Shown piece by piece: positions 8,075 through 16,131 of a stretch of 38,763 nt of DNA. Below the pieces are notes generated by a model that had not been told where the DNA came from, ran no database searches, and saw only the letters and a list, made by a program, of their open reading frames with translations. The stretch lies in assembly GCA_017743475.1 (NCBI GenBank), contig JAGHYV010000043.1, positions 1-38,763 on the forward strand. The letters are read 5' to 3'. This stretch comes from Roseiflexus sp. GTDB taxonomy: Bacteria; Chloroflexota; Chloroflexia; Chloroflexales; Roseiflexaceae. Position 1 is the first letter of the stretch. Each line of letters begins with the position of its first letter. The position numbers and the translations under genes were made by a program.

Positions 8075-11029
8075 ATGATCACGATTGATCTGCTACGCTG
8101 GTTGAAACCCCGACGTACCACGACTGTGGCGCCGCACCACGACGATGATCTCGTTAGTATTGCGCACAACATCGGGCTAACAGGTCGCTGGGAGATGCTC
8201 GACAACCTTCCCGCGCCGGATCGCGATGCAGTCGCAGTTCGACTGGCGGTTCAGGCTGATGATCCGCTTCCACTATTCCGATGGTTATGGCAGCAGGCAA
8301 CGATTAATCCCGATCATCTGCTGACGCTTGCGCGCTGCCTCAGAGCGGTGAATGATGGCGGTATGCTCTGGCCTGTCCGGGTTGGAACAGCGCTGGCGGA
8401 AGGTTGCGCAGGCGATATTGCAACCGGTCCGGTTCTTCAAGCGCTTCTCGACTGTCTCCCTGCACTCGATGCTGCGCTTGATCGAATCGCGCAGCGCAAA
8501 CGATTACCGGTACGTATGTTACAGCGTTTGTTTCGTGCGCTGCCGCTCGACCTGGCAGTGCCGCGCCTGAGCCGTCTGGCATTCGACGAGGCGACCCCCG
8601 CAACACTGGCATGGACTGCCGCAGACTGGTTGGTGGAACGGCTCTCAGCAACGGATCCGCTCGATGACCCTCCTGCAACACCCGCATCCCGTCTCCGCTG
8701 GATCTATGTCGAGGCGCTGCGTGGCGGCACCGGACTACAGACGCTGGAAGTGTCTGAGGTGTGTGCTTCGCTGGCGGGGTTTGCCAATTCCGCTGGTGCC
8801 ATGCGATGTGAGCGGTTGGGATGCGCGTTGCTGACCAACACAGCGCTCGCGCCAGCCATTCGCCTTGCAGCGCTTGACCTGGTCGTACAGCAGGAGTCGC
8901 CGCCCTGGACACAGATTGCAGCAGTGTGCACCGATGAGGATAAGACAGTACGACGGGGTGCGCTGGCTCGAATCGGCGCCTGTTTGGGACGCGAGGCGAT
9001 TGCAACGCTGGTGCGGCTGGCATTAAATGTTGGCGCTCCGGATGATGTGCGCTTTGAGGCAGTTATGCGCCTCAGCATCGAAGCGAGGTGGGACGTCGCG
9101 CCGGTTTTGCAGCGGTGCGCTATTGACGGGTCATTGCCACTGGCGGCGCAACTGCGCGCGGCGGCGGCGCTGGGGCGACGTTCCGTTAATCTTCCGCGTG
9201 TGCTGGCAATCATCCGCGATCCGCAGGTGCGCGCCGCCGCCGCGCGCGCGGCAGCGTTTCCGGCGATGGTGCCACATTTTTTCCGCCTTATGCTGGATCC
9301 CGCAACACCTCCACTAGTGCTCATCGGCGTGTGCCAGGCGCTGGCAACCCCTGCTTGTCGCACGGCAGCTCAGCGTGGGTGTCCGATTCTCGTTCGTCTG
9401 CTCAACACCGCACGCGCCGACGTGTCATTGACGCTGACGATTATCAGAACCCTGGGGGCAATCGGCGGCGATGAGGCAGTGTCGGCGCTAGCGCCGCTGG
9501 CAGGCAGGAGCGCGATTGAGCGCTTGCAGAGCGTTGTCCCGCCCGATGCGCTCGACCTGCCGGTTGGGGTTTGCCTGGAACGAGCACTCATTCCGCCGCC
9601 AATGATCACCCGCCTGCACTACGCTCTAGCATGTGCGCCAACCGTTGCGGAGCAACCGACGACACTGGCGCAGTTTCTGGCAAATGAGGCGAATCTGGTG
9701 CGGTGCGCTGCGATTGAAGCGCTGACCGTTTGCAGCGGTCATCGGGCGCATGAGGCGATCCTGATCGCGCTACGTCATCCGGCTGCACCGGCAGTCGCCG
9801 CAGCGCTGGCTGCGTCGCTCGACACGTCCGGCAGTTCTCACGATCTGCTGAAGGTGTTCGCTGATGCTAGCATTGACCCAAATGTACGCTGGCATATCGT
9901 TGATCGACTGGCACAGCGTGCTGACGGACTGGCGCTCTTACGCGATGCCTGGACTCAGCATGACATCGATGCATATGGACGTGAACTGATCATCGATGCA
10001 CTGGCGCGTTACGACGCCTGGGCTTCCGTGTCGTTCCTGGTGCGACTTGCAAGTGATGCCGATCTTTCCCCCATGTTGCGCGAACGGGCGCTGGCAGCAC
10101 TTGAAGGAGTGACCGACGCGGCATGTGAAGAAGCGCTTGTACAACTGATTGGCGATGAGCATCTTGATCCTGAACTGCGCGGCAAAGCAGCGGCGAGTCT
10201 GCCGGTTTCGCTTACCCCCACAACATGCGTGATCCTCCGCGATCTGGTGCGTGCTGATCCTCCGCCAGCACCACTGCTCATCGGCATCCTGCGGGCGCTT
10301 GGTCGCTGCAGGGACGCGGCTGCGCTTCCCATTTTCCTGCGCTACATCTACGATGAGCGCACAGAAGTGGCGCAAGCAGCTATCGAAGCGCTTGCCGCCT
10401 GTGGTGATTCCATCATTACTCCGGTGCTCGTGCGCATTGCGCTGAGTCCGCAGACTGGCGCCGCAACAAAGTTGAGCGCTATCGAGGCGCTGGTACGACT
10501 CGGCGATCAGGACGCAGTTCGCCTGCTGCGTCCCTATCTGTCACATCGCTCAATCATACTGCAAATGCGCGCATTCTGCTTACTGGCAGAGACGGCACAG
10601 ATCGGCATCGAAGCGGAACGCCTGGCGTGCGACCGACTCTGTCCTGCGCCATTGCGTCTGGCAGCGTTGAACTATCTGTCCGCCGGATCGTCGTCCGAGT
10701 TGGCAGCGCTGGCCGACGATCCCGGCGAGGACCCGACTATCCGCGCGGCAGCAGCAAGCCGACTGGATGCACACGAGCATGTTTCGACACTGGTCAGGGT
10801 GGCGCTTGATGCAACTGCACCGATGATAGTGCGATCGGCATGCATAGCCAGTCTGGGAGTCTGCAATGCGACCGATGCCTGGTTGGCGCTCAGTACGCTG
10901 GCCAGTCGTGCGGAAGAACCTGCTATACGCGAATTGGCGTTGCACAAACTAGACCATCTAACGACACAGCCGTTGAGCGATAGAGTCAACCATGGAGAAC
11001 AAAAGCGCTACGATCATGATCGTCGATGA
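8075..11029 (+). CDS. Large HEAT-repeat protein
   Basis: A 984-residue protein made almost entirely of helical HEAT/armadillo-like repeats of about 30-35 residues. They are seen as recurrent patterns such as VRRGALARIGACLG, VAQAAIEALAACG, LRERALAALEGVTD and IRAAAASRLDAHE. There is no signal peptide or membrane helix, so it is probably a cytoplasmic protein-binding scaffold. Some repeats resemble those of phycobilisome-lyase-like HEAT proteins, but no catalytic motif was found and no specific function is claimed. No convincing ribosome site precedes the ATG at 8075. The last 38 bases overlap the next gene in another frame, which implies coupled translation of the two products. Confidence 0.85.
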   Translation: MITIDLLRWLKPRRTTTVAPHHDDDLVSIAHNIGLTGRWEMLDNLPAPDRDAVAVRLAVQADDPLPLFRWLWQQATINPDHLLTLARCLRAVNDGGMLWPVRVGTALAEGCAGDIATGPVLQALLDCLPALDAALDRIAQRKRLPVRMLQRLFRALPLDLAVPRLSRLAFDEATPATLAWTAADWLVERLSATDPLDDPPATPASRLRWIYVEALRGGTGLQTLEVSEVCASLAGFANSAGAMRCERLGCALLTNTALAPAIRLAALDLVVQQESPPWTQIAAVCTDEDKTVRRGALARIGACLGREAIATLVRLALNVGAPDDVRFEAVMRLSIEARWDVAPVLQRCAIDGSLPLAAQLRAAAALGRRSVNLPRVLAIIRDPQVRAAAARAAAFPAMVPHFFRLMLDPATPPLVLIGVCQALATPACRTAAQRGCPILVRLLNTARADVSLTLTIIRTLGAIGGDEAVSALAPLAGRSAIERLQSVVPPDALDLPVGVCLERALIPPPMITRLHYALACAPTVAEQPTTLAQFLANEANLVRCAAIEALTVCSGHRAHEAILIALRHPAAPAVAAALAASLDTSGSSHDLLKVFADASIDPNVRWHIVDRLAQRADGLALLRDAWTQHDIDAYGRELIIDALARYDAWASVSFLVRLASDADLSPMLRERALAALEGVTDAACEEALVQLIGDEHLDPELRGKAAASLPVSLTPTTCVILRDLVRADPPPAPLLIGILRALGRCRDAAALPIFLRYIYDERTEVAQAAIEALAACGDSIITPVLVRIALSPQTGAATKLSAIEALVRLGDQDAVRLLRPYLSHRSIILQMRAFCLLAETAQIGIEAERLACDRLCPAPLRLAALNYLSAGSSSELAALADDPGEDPTIRAAAASRLDAHEHVSTLVRVALDATAPMIVRSACIASLGVCNATDAWLALSTLASRAEEPAIRELALHKLDHLTTQPLSDRVNHGEQKRYDHDRR

Positions 11030-11765
11030 CGATACTGCGATCAGCAGCCTGATCAGCCACCAGCTTCGCAGCCTGGGATATCGCACCGTGTGTCTCCAGG
11101 ACGGTTTTCAGGCGCTCCAGCACCTTGCCGTCGTTCAGCCCGACCTGGTGCTGCTCGACGTTATGATGCCGCGTATGAGCGGTTGGGATGTCTGCCGCCA
11201 GATCCGCACATGTTCTAGTGCACCGATCATTCTTCTGACAGCCAAGGATGCTGACGTCGACCTGATGACTGGTTTGAATGCAGGGGCAGATGACTATATT
11301 GTCAAACCATACCGGATTGCGCAGTTGCACGCACGTATCGAGGCGGCACTACGAAGGTCGGCACAACGTTCACAATTACGTTCTACCACACACGCAGGCA
11401 CGCCTTCGCCTGCACTGGCGGCAACGCCAGCGCGGGCATCTTCGAATGCGGCAACGGCATCTGTGACGCCGCCACGTCCCAGACTCGGCGCGACACTGCG
11501 TGAGGAGCGCCGCCAGCGAGGGGTATCGCTCTACCAGGCGGAGCAGGTCTGTCGCGTGCGATGGGACTATCTTCAGGCGATTGAACAGGAACAATGGGAG
11601 TATGTGCCGCGCGCGCATCGACAGGCAGCAGTACGGGCGTATGCCGCATATCTGGGCGTTCCCCTGCGCTATCCCCGCCCTTCCCGCACATCGCTCACGT
11701 CAGTGGTGGCGTCGGCGATTGCAGTTATGGTCATGCTAGTAGTTGTAGTCATTTACTTCCTCTAA
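10992..11765 (+). CDS. Receiver domain-RodZ-type HTH-membrane anchor fusion
   Basis: A 257-residue protein with an unusual domain order. Residues 6-122 are a response-regulator receiver with the acidic pocket (Asp12-14), the phospho-acceptor Asp56 in LVLLDVMMP, Thr83 and Lys105, all intact. After an Ala/Thr/Pro-rich linker comes a helix-turn-helix of the HTH_25 type found in RodZ (about 163-225, starting LGATLREERRQRGVSL). The protein ends in a hydrophobic segment (about 236-257), suggesting a tail-anchored protein with its domains in the cytoplasm. No histidine kinase is nearby. It overlaps the HEAT-repeat gene by 38 bases. A role linking phosphorelay input to a membrane or cytoskeletal target is inference. 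Confidence 0.85.
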   Translation: MENKSATIMIVDDDTAISSLISHQLRSLGYRTVCLQDGFQALQHLAVVQPDLVLLDVMMPRMSGWDVCRQIRTCSSAPIILLTAKDADVDLMTGLNAGADDYIVKPYRIAQLHARIEAALRRSAQRSQLRSTTHAGTPSPALAATPARASSNAATASVTPPRPRLGATLREERRQRGVSLYQAEQVCRVRWDYLQAIEQEQWEYVPRAHRQAAVRAYAAYLGVPLRYPRPSRTSLTSVVASAIAVMVMLVVVVIYFL

Positions 11766-11833
11766 TGCCAGCACGCCTGCAAAGGAGTGGGTGTAACTGT
11801 TCACAGCCGGGGGAACACATCCGCTTTGAAGCG

Positions 11834-11905
11834 AGGGCGTCCCGCCCTTGTTGCGTCTACAAGAGCAAGATGCCCTTGCTCCCAGGAGAAATGTGAACAC
11901 TTACC
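11834..11905. repeat. Palindromic intergenic repeats and dispersed segment, copy 2
   Basis: Two small hairpins follow one another: AGGGCG (11834-11839) with CGCCCT (11843-11848), and GAGCAAG (11863-11869) with CTTGCTC (11875-11881). The segment 11869-11905 closely resembles 152-187 upstream of dnaX. There is no run of T after either hairpin, so they are treated as repeats. Confidence 0.5.
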
Positions 11906-11913
11906 AGCGGGTG

Positions 11914-11922
11914 TGGTATACT
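11914..11922 (+). promoter_or_regulatory. Extended -10 promoter of the glycine riboswitch operon
   Basis: TGGTATACT gives a TGN extension and a strong -10 hexamer, TATACT (11917-11922). A weak -35-like TGAACA lies 17 bases upstream (11894-11899). Transcription would start near 11929, about 20 bases before the first glycine aptamer. Confidence 0.6.
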
Positions 11923-11949
11923 GAAAAAAAGAAAATTCTATAGCAGCGG

Positions 11950-12170
11950 ATGACGGGCGTGGGAGAGAACCGCGCAAGCGGTCGCCGAAGGAGCAAGCCA
12001 GGGTTGCCGAACCCTGCGTGAATCTCTCAGGCTAAAGGACTGCGCCCTGACGACCCTCTGGAGAGCTCGTTCACACGGGCGCCGACGGAGCAACCCGTCA
12101 TGCGGGGCATCTCTCAGGTCAGCGGACAGAGGTCAGGCGCGAAGTCTGACCCTGTCTCTTTTTATTTGAC
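11950..12170 (+). ncRNA. Tandem glycine riboswitch
   Basis: Two glycine aptamers lie in series ahead of gcvT. Aptamer I is closed by GGGCG (11955-11959) and CGCCC (12043-12047) and holds the conserved GGGAGAG (11961-11967) and TCTCTCAGG elements. Aptamer II is closed by CCTCTG (12055-12060) and CAGAGG (12127-12132) and holds GGAGAG and a second TCTCTCAGG (12111-12118 region). The expression platform is a terminator whose 5' arm includes the 3' strand of the aptamer II closing stem. Glycine binding should hold that strand and let transcription continue, so this is predicted to be an ON switch for glycine cleavage. Confidence 0.93.
12125..12167 (+). terminator. Riboswitch-controlled intrinsic terminator
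   Basis: GACAG-A-GGTCAG (12125-12136) pairs with CTGACCCTGTC (12146-12156), giving eleven pairs with one bulged A, followed by TCTTTTTATTT. The 5' arm shares bases 12127-12132 with the aptamer II closing stem, so the two folds exclude each other. The gcvT ribosome site begins just after it at 12171. Confidence 0.88.
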
Positions 12171-12184
12171 GAGGAGGCCACCTG

Positions 12185-13300
12185 ATGAGTGAGACAGTTG
12201 GGTTGCGCCGCACACCGCTGTACGAACGTCATCTGGCGCTGGGAGCGCGGATGGTAGCATTTGGCGGCTGGGAGATGCCGGTTCAGTACAGCGGAATCAT
12301 TGAGGAACATCGTGCAGTGCGCGAAGCAGCTGGTCTGTTTGATATCAGCCATATGGGCGAGGTGGAAGTGCACGGACCGGACGCGCTGCCGTTCCTGCAG
12401 TATCTGGTAACGTATGATGTCTCCGCTATCTTGCCCGGTCGGGCAAATTATGCGCTGATGTGTCGCCCCGACGGTGGGATTATCGATGATACGTTCATCT
12501 ACAATCTCAACGATTATTACCTGATCGTCGTCAATGCTGCTAACACCAAAAAAGATGTAGCATGGATGCACGAATGCGCAAAGGGCTTCAACGTTACAGT
12601 GTCTGATGTTTCAGACCAGACCGGCATGCTGGCGCTCCAGGGTCCGCTGGCTGAGGCGCTGCTGGCGCAGGTCGCCGACGCAGATCTGGCAGCATTGCCA
12701 TTCCATGGTGTCATGCAGGGGCGCGTTGTGCACACGCCTGCGATTGTAGCACGCACTGGTTATACTGGCGAAGATGGGTTTGAAATTTTCGTTGCCGCCG
12801 AAGATGTCATGCGAGTATGGGACGAACTGCTCGATGCCGGGCGCACTATCGGGTTGAAGCCGTGTGGTTTGGGAGCGCGCGACAGTCTACGTTTCGAGGC
12901 CTGTCTGGCGCTCTATGGTCATGAGATTACGGAGGAGATCAATCCATACGAAGCACGGCTCGGATGGGTGGTGAAACTCGACAAAGGCGATTTTATCGGG
13001 CGTCAGGCGCTGCAGCGCATCAAGCAGGAAGGAGTCGCACGGCGTCTCACCGGCTTTGAGATGGTAGGGCGCGGCATTGCCCGCAGTGAATATGAAATCC
13101 GTGATCTCGAAGGCGCTCCGATTGGCAGGGTAACAAGCGGCATGCCCTCACCGACGCTGGGAAAAAATCTTGGCATGGGGTATGTGCCAGTCGCGTTCTC
13201 AACCGAAGGAAGCGAGTTTGATGTCGTGGTGCGCGACCGACCGGTGCGCGCCCGCGCGGTCAAAATGCCGTTTTACCGTCCGCGCTATAAGAAGAACTGA
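12185..13300 (+). CDS. gcvT: Glycine cleavage system T protein (aminomethyltransferase)
   Basis: GcvT takes the aminomethyl group from the lipoylated H protein, releases ammonia and passes the methylene group to tetrahydrofolate. The 371-residue product has normal length and the family-typical N-terminus (LRRTPLYERHLALGARMVAFGGWEMPVQY), the region DISHMGEVEVHGPDA, and the C-terminal GRVTSGMPSPTLGKNLGMGYV. A strong ribosome site, GAGGAGG, at 12171-12177 precedes the ATG. It is the first gene after the glycine riboswitch and opens an operon with gcvH, gcvPA, a phosphotransferase-like gene and gcvPB. Confidence 0.97.
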   Translation: MSETVGLRRTPLYERHLALGARMVAFGGWEMPVQYSGIIEEHRAVREAAGLFDISHMGEVEVHGPDALPFLQYLVTYDVSAILPGRANYALMCRPDGGIIDDTFIYNLNDYYLIVVNAANTKKDVAWMHECAKGFNVTVSDVSDQTGMLALQGPLAEALLAQVADADLAALPFHGVMQGRVVHTPAIVARTGYTGEDGFEIFVAAEDVMRVWDELLDAGRTIGLKPCGLGARDSLRFEACLALYGHEITEEINPYEARLGWVVKLDKGDFIGRQALQRIKQEGVARRLTGFEMVGRGIARSEYEIRDLEGAPIGRVTSGMPSPTLGKNLGMGYVPVAFSTEGSEFDVVVRDRPVRARAVKMPFYRPRYKKN

Positions 13301-13342
13301 ACGCTTGATATTTTGTATCGCTCTGTCTACAGGAGGATTCTT

Positions 13343-13732
13343 ATGGCTTTCAAGACGCCAACCGAACTACAGTACAGTAAGACGCATGAATGGATCCGGA
13401 TTGAAGGAGACGAGGCGACAGTCGGGATTACGGATTATGCGCAGGATGCCCTTGGTGATGTGGTGTATGTCGACCTGCCGGAAGTCGGTGCGCGTTTCGA
13501 GGCGAATGGCGTATTTGGCGCTGTCGAATCGGTCAAAGCAGCGTCCGATCTGTATCTGCCGGTTGCCGGTGAGATTATTGCTGTGAATGAGGCGCTGGTG
13601 AACAACCCTGAGTTGATCAACAAAGACCCATACGGTGAGGGGTGGATCGTGAAGATCAGGGTCGCTCCTGGCGTTGGTGCGTTGATGAGCGCAGATGCGT
13701 ATGCGGCATATGTGGATACGATCAAGCATTGA
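13343..13732 (+). CDS. gcvH: Glycine cleavage system H protein
   Basis: GcvH is the small lipoyl-carrying shuttle between the P, T and L proteins. The 129-residue product contains the lipoylation site FGAVESVKAASDLYLP, with the modified lysine at residue 65, and the usual start KTHEWIRIEGDEATVGITDY. The ATG at 13343 is chosen because AGGAGG (13331-13336) lies just upstream and the family similarity begins there; the frame is open ten codons further. Its stop codon merges into a heptamer repeat that separates it from gcvPA. Confidence 0.97.
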   Translation: MAFKTPTELQYSKTHEWIRIEGDEATVGITDYAQDALGDVVYVDLPEVGARFEANGVFGAVESVKAASDLYLPVAGEIIAVNEALVNNPELINKDPYGEGWIVKIRVAPGVGALMSADAYAAYVDTIKH

Positions 13733-13821
13733 GAACTGAGAACTAAGAACTGAGAACCAAGAACTGAGAATTAAGAGTTGAGAACCGGGGATCAGGAACC
13801 GGGAACGAGCAACCAGAAACA
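13731..13821. repeat. Degenerate heptamer tandem repeat
   Basis: About thirteen consecutive seven-base units follow the pattern RAGAACY: GAGAACT, GAGAACT, AAGAACT, GAGAACC, AAGAACT, GAGAATT, AAGAGTT, GAGAACC and progressively more diverged units. One strand is almost pure purine in places. The block fills the gcvH-gcvPA gap. A short relative occurs at 38540-38559. Confidence 0.75.
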
Positions 13822-13835
13822 GGATGGAGTTGCAA

Positions 13836-15173
13836 ATGACACACTATATTCCGATTACAGACGCAGATCGTATCGAGATGATGAAGACGATCGGCATCGA
13901 ACGTCTCGAGGATCTCTTTGAGGCAGTGCCAGCAGAGCATCGTTTTCCGCCGCTCCGATTACCAGAACCGCTCTCCGAGCCAGAACTGCGTCGGGAGTTG
14001 AGTCGGCTGGAACAGCTGAATGCACACGCAGGCAGTCATCTGATATTCCTTGGCGCAGGCGCATACAACCATTTCGTGCCAGCCGCGATCGATCAGATCC
14101 TGCGACGCGGCGAGTTCTACACGGCATATACCCCCTATCAGCCAGAGGTCAGCCAGGGCACGTTACAGGCAATTTTCGAGTATCAGAGCCTGATCTGTGC
14201 GCTGACCGGCATGGATGTGGCGAACGCATCGCACTACGATGGCGGTACGGCACTGGCAGAAGCGGCGATTATGGCGATCAACGTTGTACGCGGGCGGCGG
14301 AAAATCGTCGTTGCGCCAGGGATGAACCCACAGTACCGCGCGGTCATGCGCACGCTGTTGCAGGGTGTCGATGTCGAGATTGTCGGTGATGAAGATCCAG
14401 AGGCGTCACTTGCGGATGTCGCATCGCTGGTGGATCATACCACGGCAGCACTGATGGTGCAGAGTCCCGATTTCTTTGGCGTGCTGCATGATCTGCGACC
14501 GCTGACTGCTGCAGCGCACGCAGCTGGTGCATTAATGGTTGCGCACTTCGACCCGATTGCCCTTGGTCTGTTCCAGACGCCGGGCGAGGCAGGCGCTGAT
14601 ATTGCAACTGCCGAGGGGCAACCATTAGGCGTCGGTCTGTCGTTTGGCGGACCCTACCTGGGTATCTTTACCTGCCGTCAGCAGTACGTTCACAAAATTG
14701 CCGGTCGTCTAGTGGGCGTGACCCGCGATCTTGAGAATCGCCTGGCATATGTGCTGACATTGCGTGCACGGGAGCAGGATATCCGACGTGAGCGTGCGAC
14801 CAGCAACATCTGCACCAATCAGGGGTTGATGGCGCTGGCGGCTGCGGTGTACCTTAGCCTGCTTGGACGACAGGGGTTGCGACGTGTGGCGGAGCTGTGC
14901 TATCACCGGGCGCACTATGCCGCTGCGCAGATCGCGCAATTGCCGGGGTATCAGGTGCTTGATCGGGGTCCGTTCTTCAAGGAGTTCGTCGTTAAGACAC
15001 CACGCCCGGTTATCGAGATCAACGCGGCGTTGCGAGACCAGGGGATTATCGGCGGCTACGATCTTGCCAGCGATTACCCGCACCTTGGCAACGCAATGCT
15101 GCTCTGCGTGACTGAGATGAATACACGTGCCGATATTGATGCGCTGGTGACCGCGCTGCGGTCGGCTGCATGA
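13836..15173 (+). CDS. gcvPA: Glycine dehydrogenase (decarboxylating) subunit 1
   Basis: This is the N-terminal half of the split P protein, which with subunit 2 decarboxylates glycine on pyridoxal phosphate. The 445-residue product shows YIPITDADRIEMMKTIG at the start, then FLGAGAYNHFVP, FYTAYTPYQPEVSQGTLQ and FQSLICALTGMD-like sequence (here YQSLICALTGMD), all typical of GcvPA. It lacks the PLP lysine, as expected for this subunit. The ATG at 13836 has GGAG six bases before it; a second in-frame ATG lies four codons upstream. It belongs to the riboswitch-controlled gcv operon. Confidence 0.95.
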   Translation: MTHYIPITDADRIEMMKTIGIERLEDLFEAVPAEHRFPPLRLPEPLSEPELRRELSRLEQLNAHAGSHLIFLGAGAYNHFVPAAIDQILRRGEFYTAYTPYQPEVSQGTLQAIFEYQSLICALTGMDVANASHYDGGTALAEAAIMAINVVRGRRKIVVAPGMNPQYRAVMRTLLQGVDVEIVGDEDPEASLADVASLVDHTTAALMVQSPDFFGVLHDLRPLTAAAHAAGALMVAHFDPIALGLFQTPGEAGADIATAEGQPLGVGLSFGGPYLGIFTCRQQYVHKIAGRLVGVTRDLENRLAYVLTLRAREQDIRRERATSNICTNQGLMALAAAVYLSLLGRQGLRRVAELCYHRAHYAAAQIAQLPGYQVLDRGPFFKEFVVKTPRPVIEINAALRDQGIIGGYDLASDYPHLGNAMLLCVTEMNTRADIDALVTALRSAA

Positions 15174-15210
15174 GCGGCGCCGGGCGCACATCACCGGATT
15201 GAGGTTGACG

Positions 15211-16119
15211 ATGGACCTGCAACCCGAACTGATTGAGGCGGCGCTGGGCACTCGCATTCGTGAACTGGTCTCCATAGGGGGTGATCGCTGGATGCTGGCG
15301 CTCGCTGATGGTCAGCGGAGCGTGGCGCAACGATTTTCCAGCACCGATGCACTGACAACTGCTGAGGTGGCATTGAGCCGGTTGCGCGGCGAAATTGACC
15401 TGCCGATTCCACAGATCCGGCACCTGGATGTTGCCGATGCATCGTCAGAGGCGCCCTGGGCGCTCTTCATCGGGATCAACGGCGAGCCACTGGCACAGAA
15501 GTTGCCGCAGATTCCCGACGAGTCGCTCTATCAGATTGGGATGCGGTTGGGGCAGGTTATCTATCGCATTCATCGCGTTGCAGGCGGGCGTTATGGTGCG
15601 CTGATTGGCGATGATCCGTGCGCTGCCAATGACGAACGCCAGTATATTCAGGCGCGACTCGATCACGATCTTGCTCAGGCAATTGCCCTGGAAGCGTTGA
15701 GTGAAGAAGAAGCTGCCGAAGTGCGCGGGGTGTTGCAGCAGTTTTTGCCGCCTGGCCGTCAGGCAGTACTGTTGAATGGCGGATTATCGCCGGAGACGCT
15801 GCTAGTGGTGCACCGCGATGGGCGCTGGACTCTTGGCGGGGTGTTGGGATGGGAACACGCCCTTGGTTGGTGCCCGGCATGGGAGCATGTTACCTTTCTA
15901 GAGGCCTGCGAAGGAGAGTGCTACTTTAGTCTGCGCGTCGGGTACGGCAACGGGTATGATAGCGAAACCCAACGCGCCTACGAACAGGTGCGTGAACCGG
16001 CGATGCGTCCATATCGGTTACTCCTGGCGCTGCGGCGAATTGTCGAATATGCCCGGTACGGCGCCTTTGACGACGTCCGCCGAAACAGAACTATTCTGCT
16101 GAGACTTGTGCGTTCTTGA
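15211..16119 (+). CDS. Degenerate aminoglycoside-phosphotransferase-fold protein in gcv operon
   Basis: A 302-residue protein that follows the overall pattern of the APH/choline-kinase fold but seems to have lost the catalytic residues. The segment LLNGGLSPETLLV (187-199) aligns with the Brenner motif usually written L-H-G-D-L-H-P-x-N-x-L, giving Asn189 for His, Gly191 for the catalytic Asp and Thr196 for the metal-binding Asn. The next motif, GVLGWEHALGWCPAW, has Gly213 where the family has the second metal-binding Asp of IDWE. It is therefore a probable pseudokinase. The ATG at 15211 has GAGG six bases upstream. It sits 37 bases after gcvPA and 12 bases before gcvPB, clearly inside the operon. 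Function is unknown; a regulatory or substrate-binding role is speculation. Confidence 0.72.
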   Translation: MDLQPELIEAALGTRIRELVSIGGDRWMLALADGQRSVAQRFSSTDALTTAEVALSRLRGEIDLPIPQIRHLDVADASSEAPWALFIGINGEPLAQKLPQIPDESLYQIGMRLGQVIYRIHRVAGGRYGALIGDDPCAANDERQYIQARLDHDLAQAIALEALSEEEAAEVRGVLQQFLPPGRQAVLLNGGLSPETLLVVHRDGRWTLGGVLGWEHALGWCPAWEHVTFLEACEGECYFSLRVGYGNGYDSETQRAYEQVREPAMRPYRLLLALRRIVEYARYGAFDDVRRNRTILLRLVRS

Positions 16120-16131
16120 GGAGACGTAGCG

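Noticed and set aside
13731-13821. CRISPR array
   Set aside because: The period is seven bases with no unique spacers.
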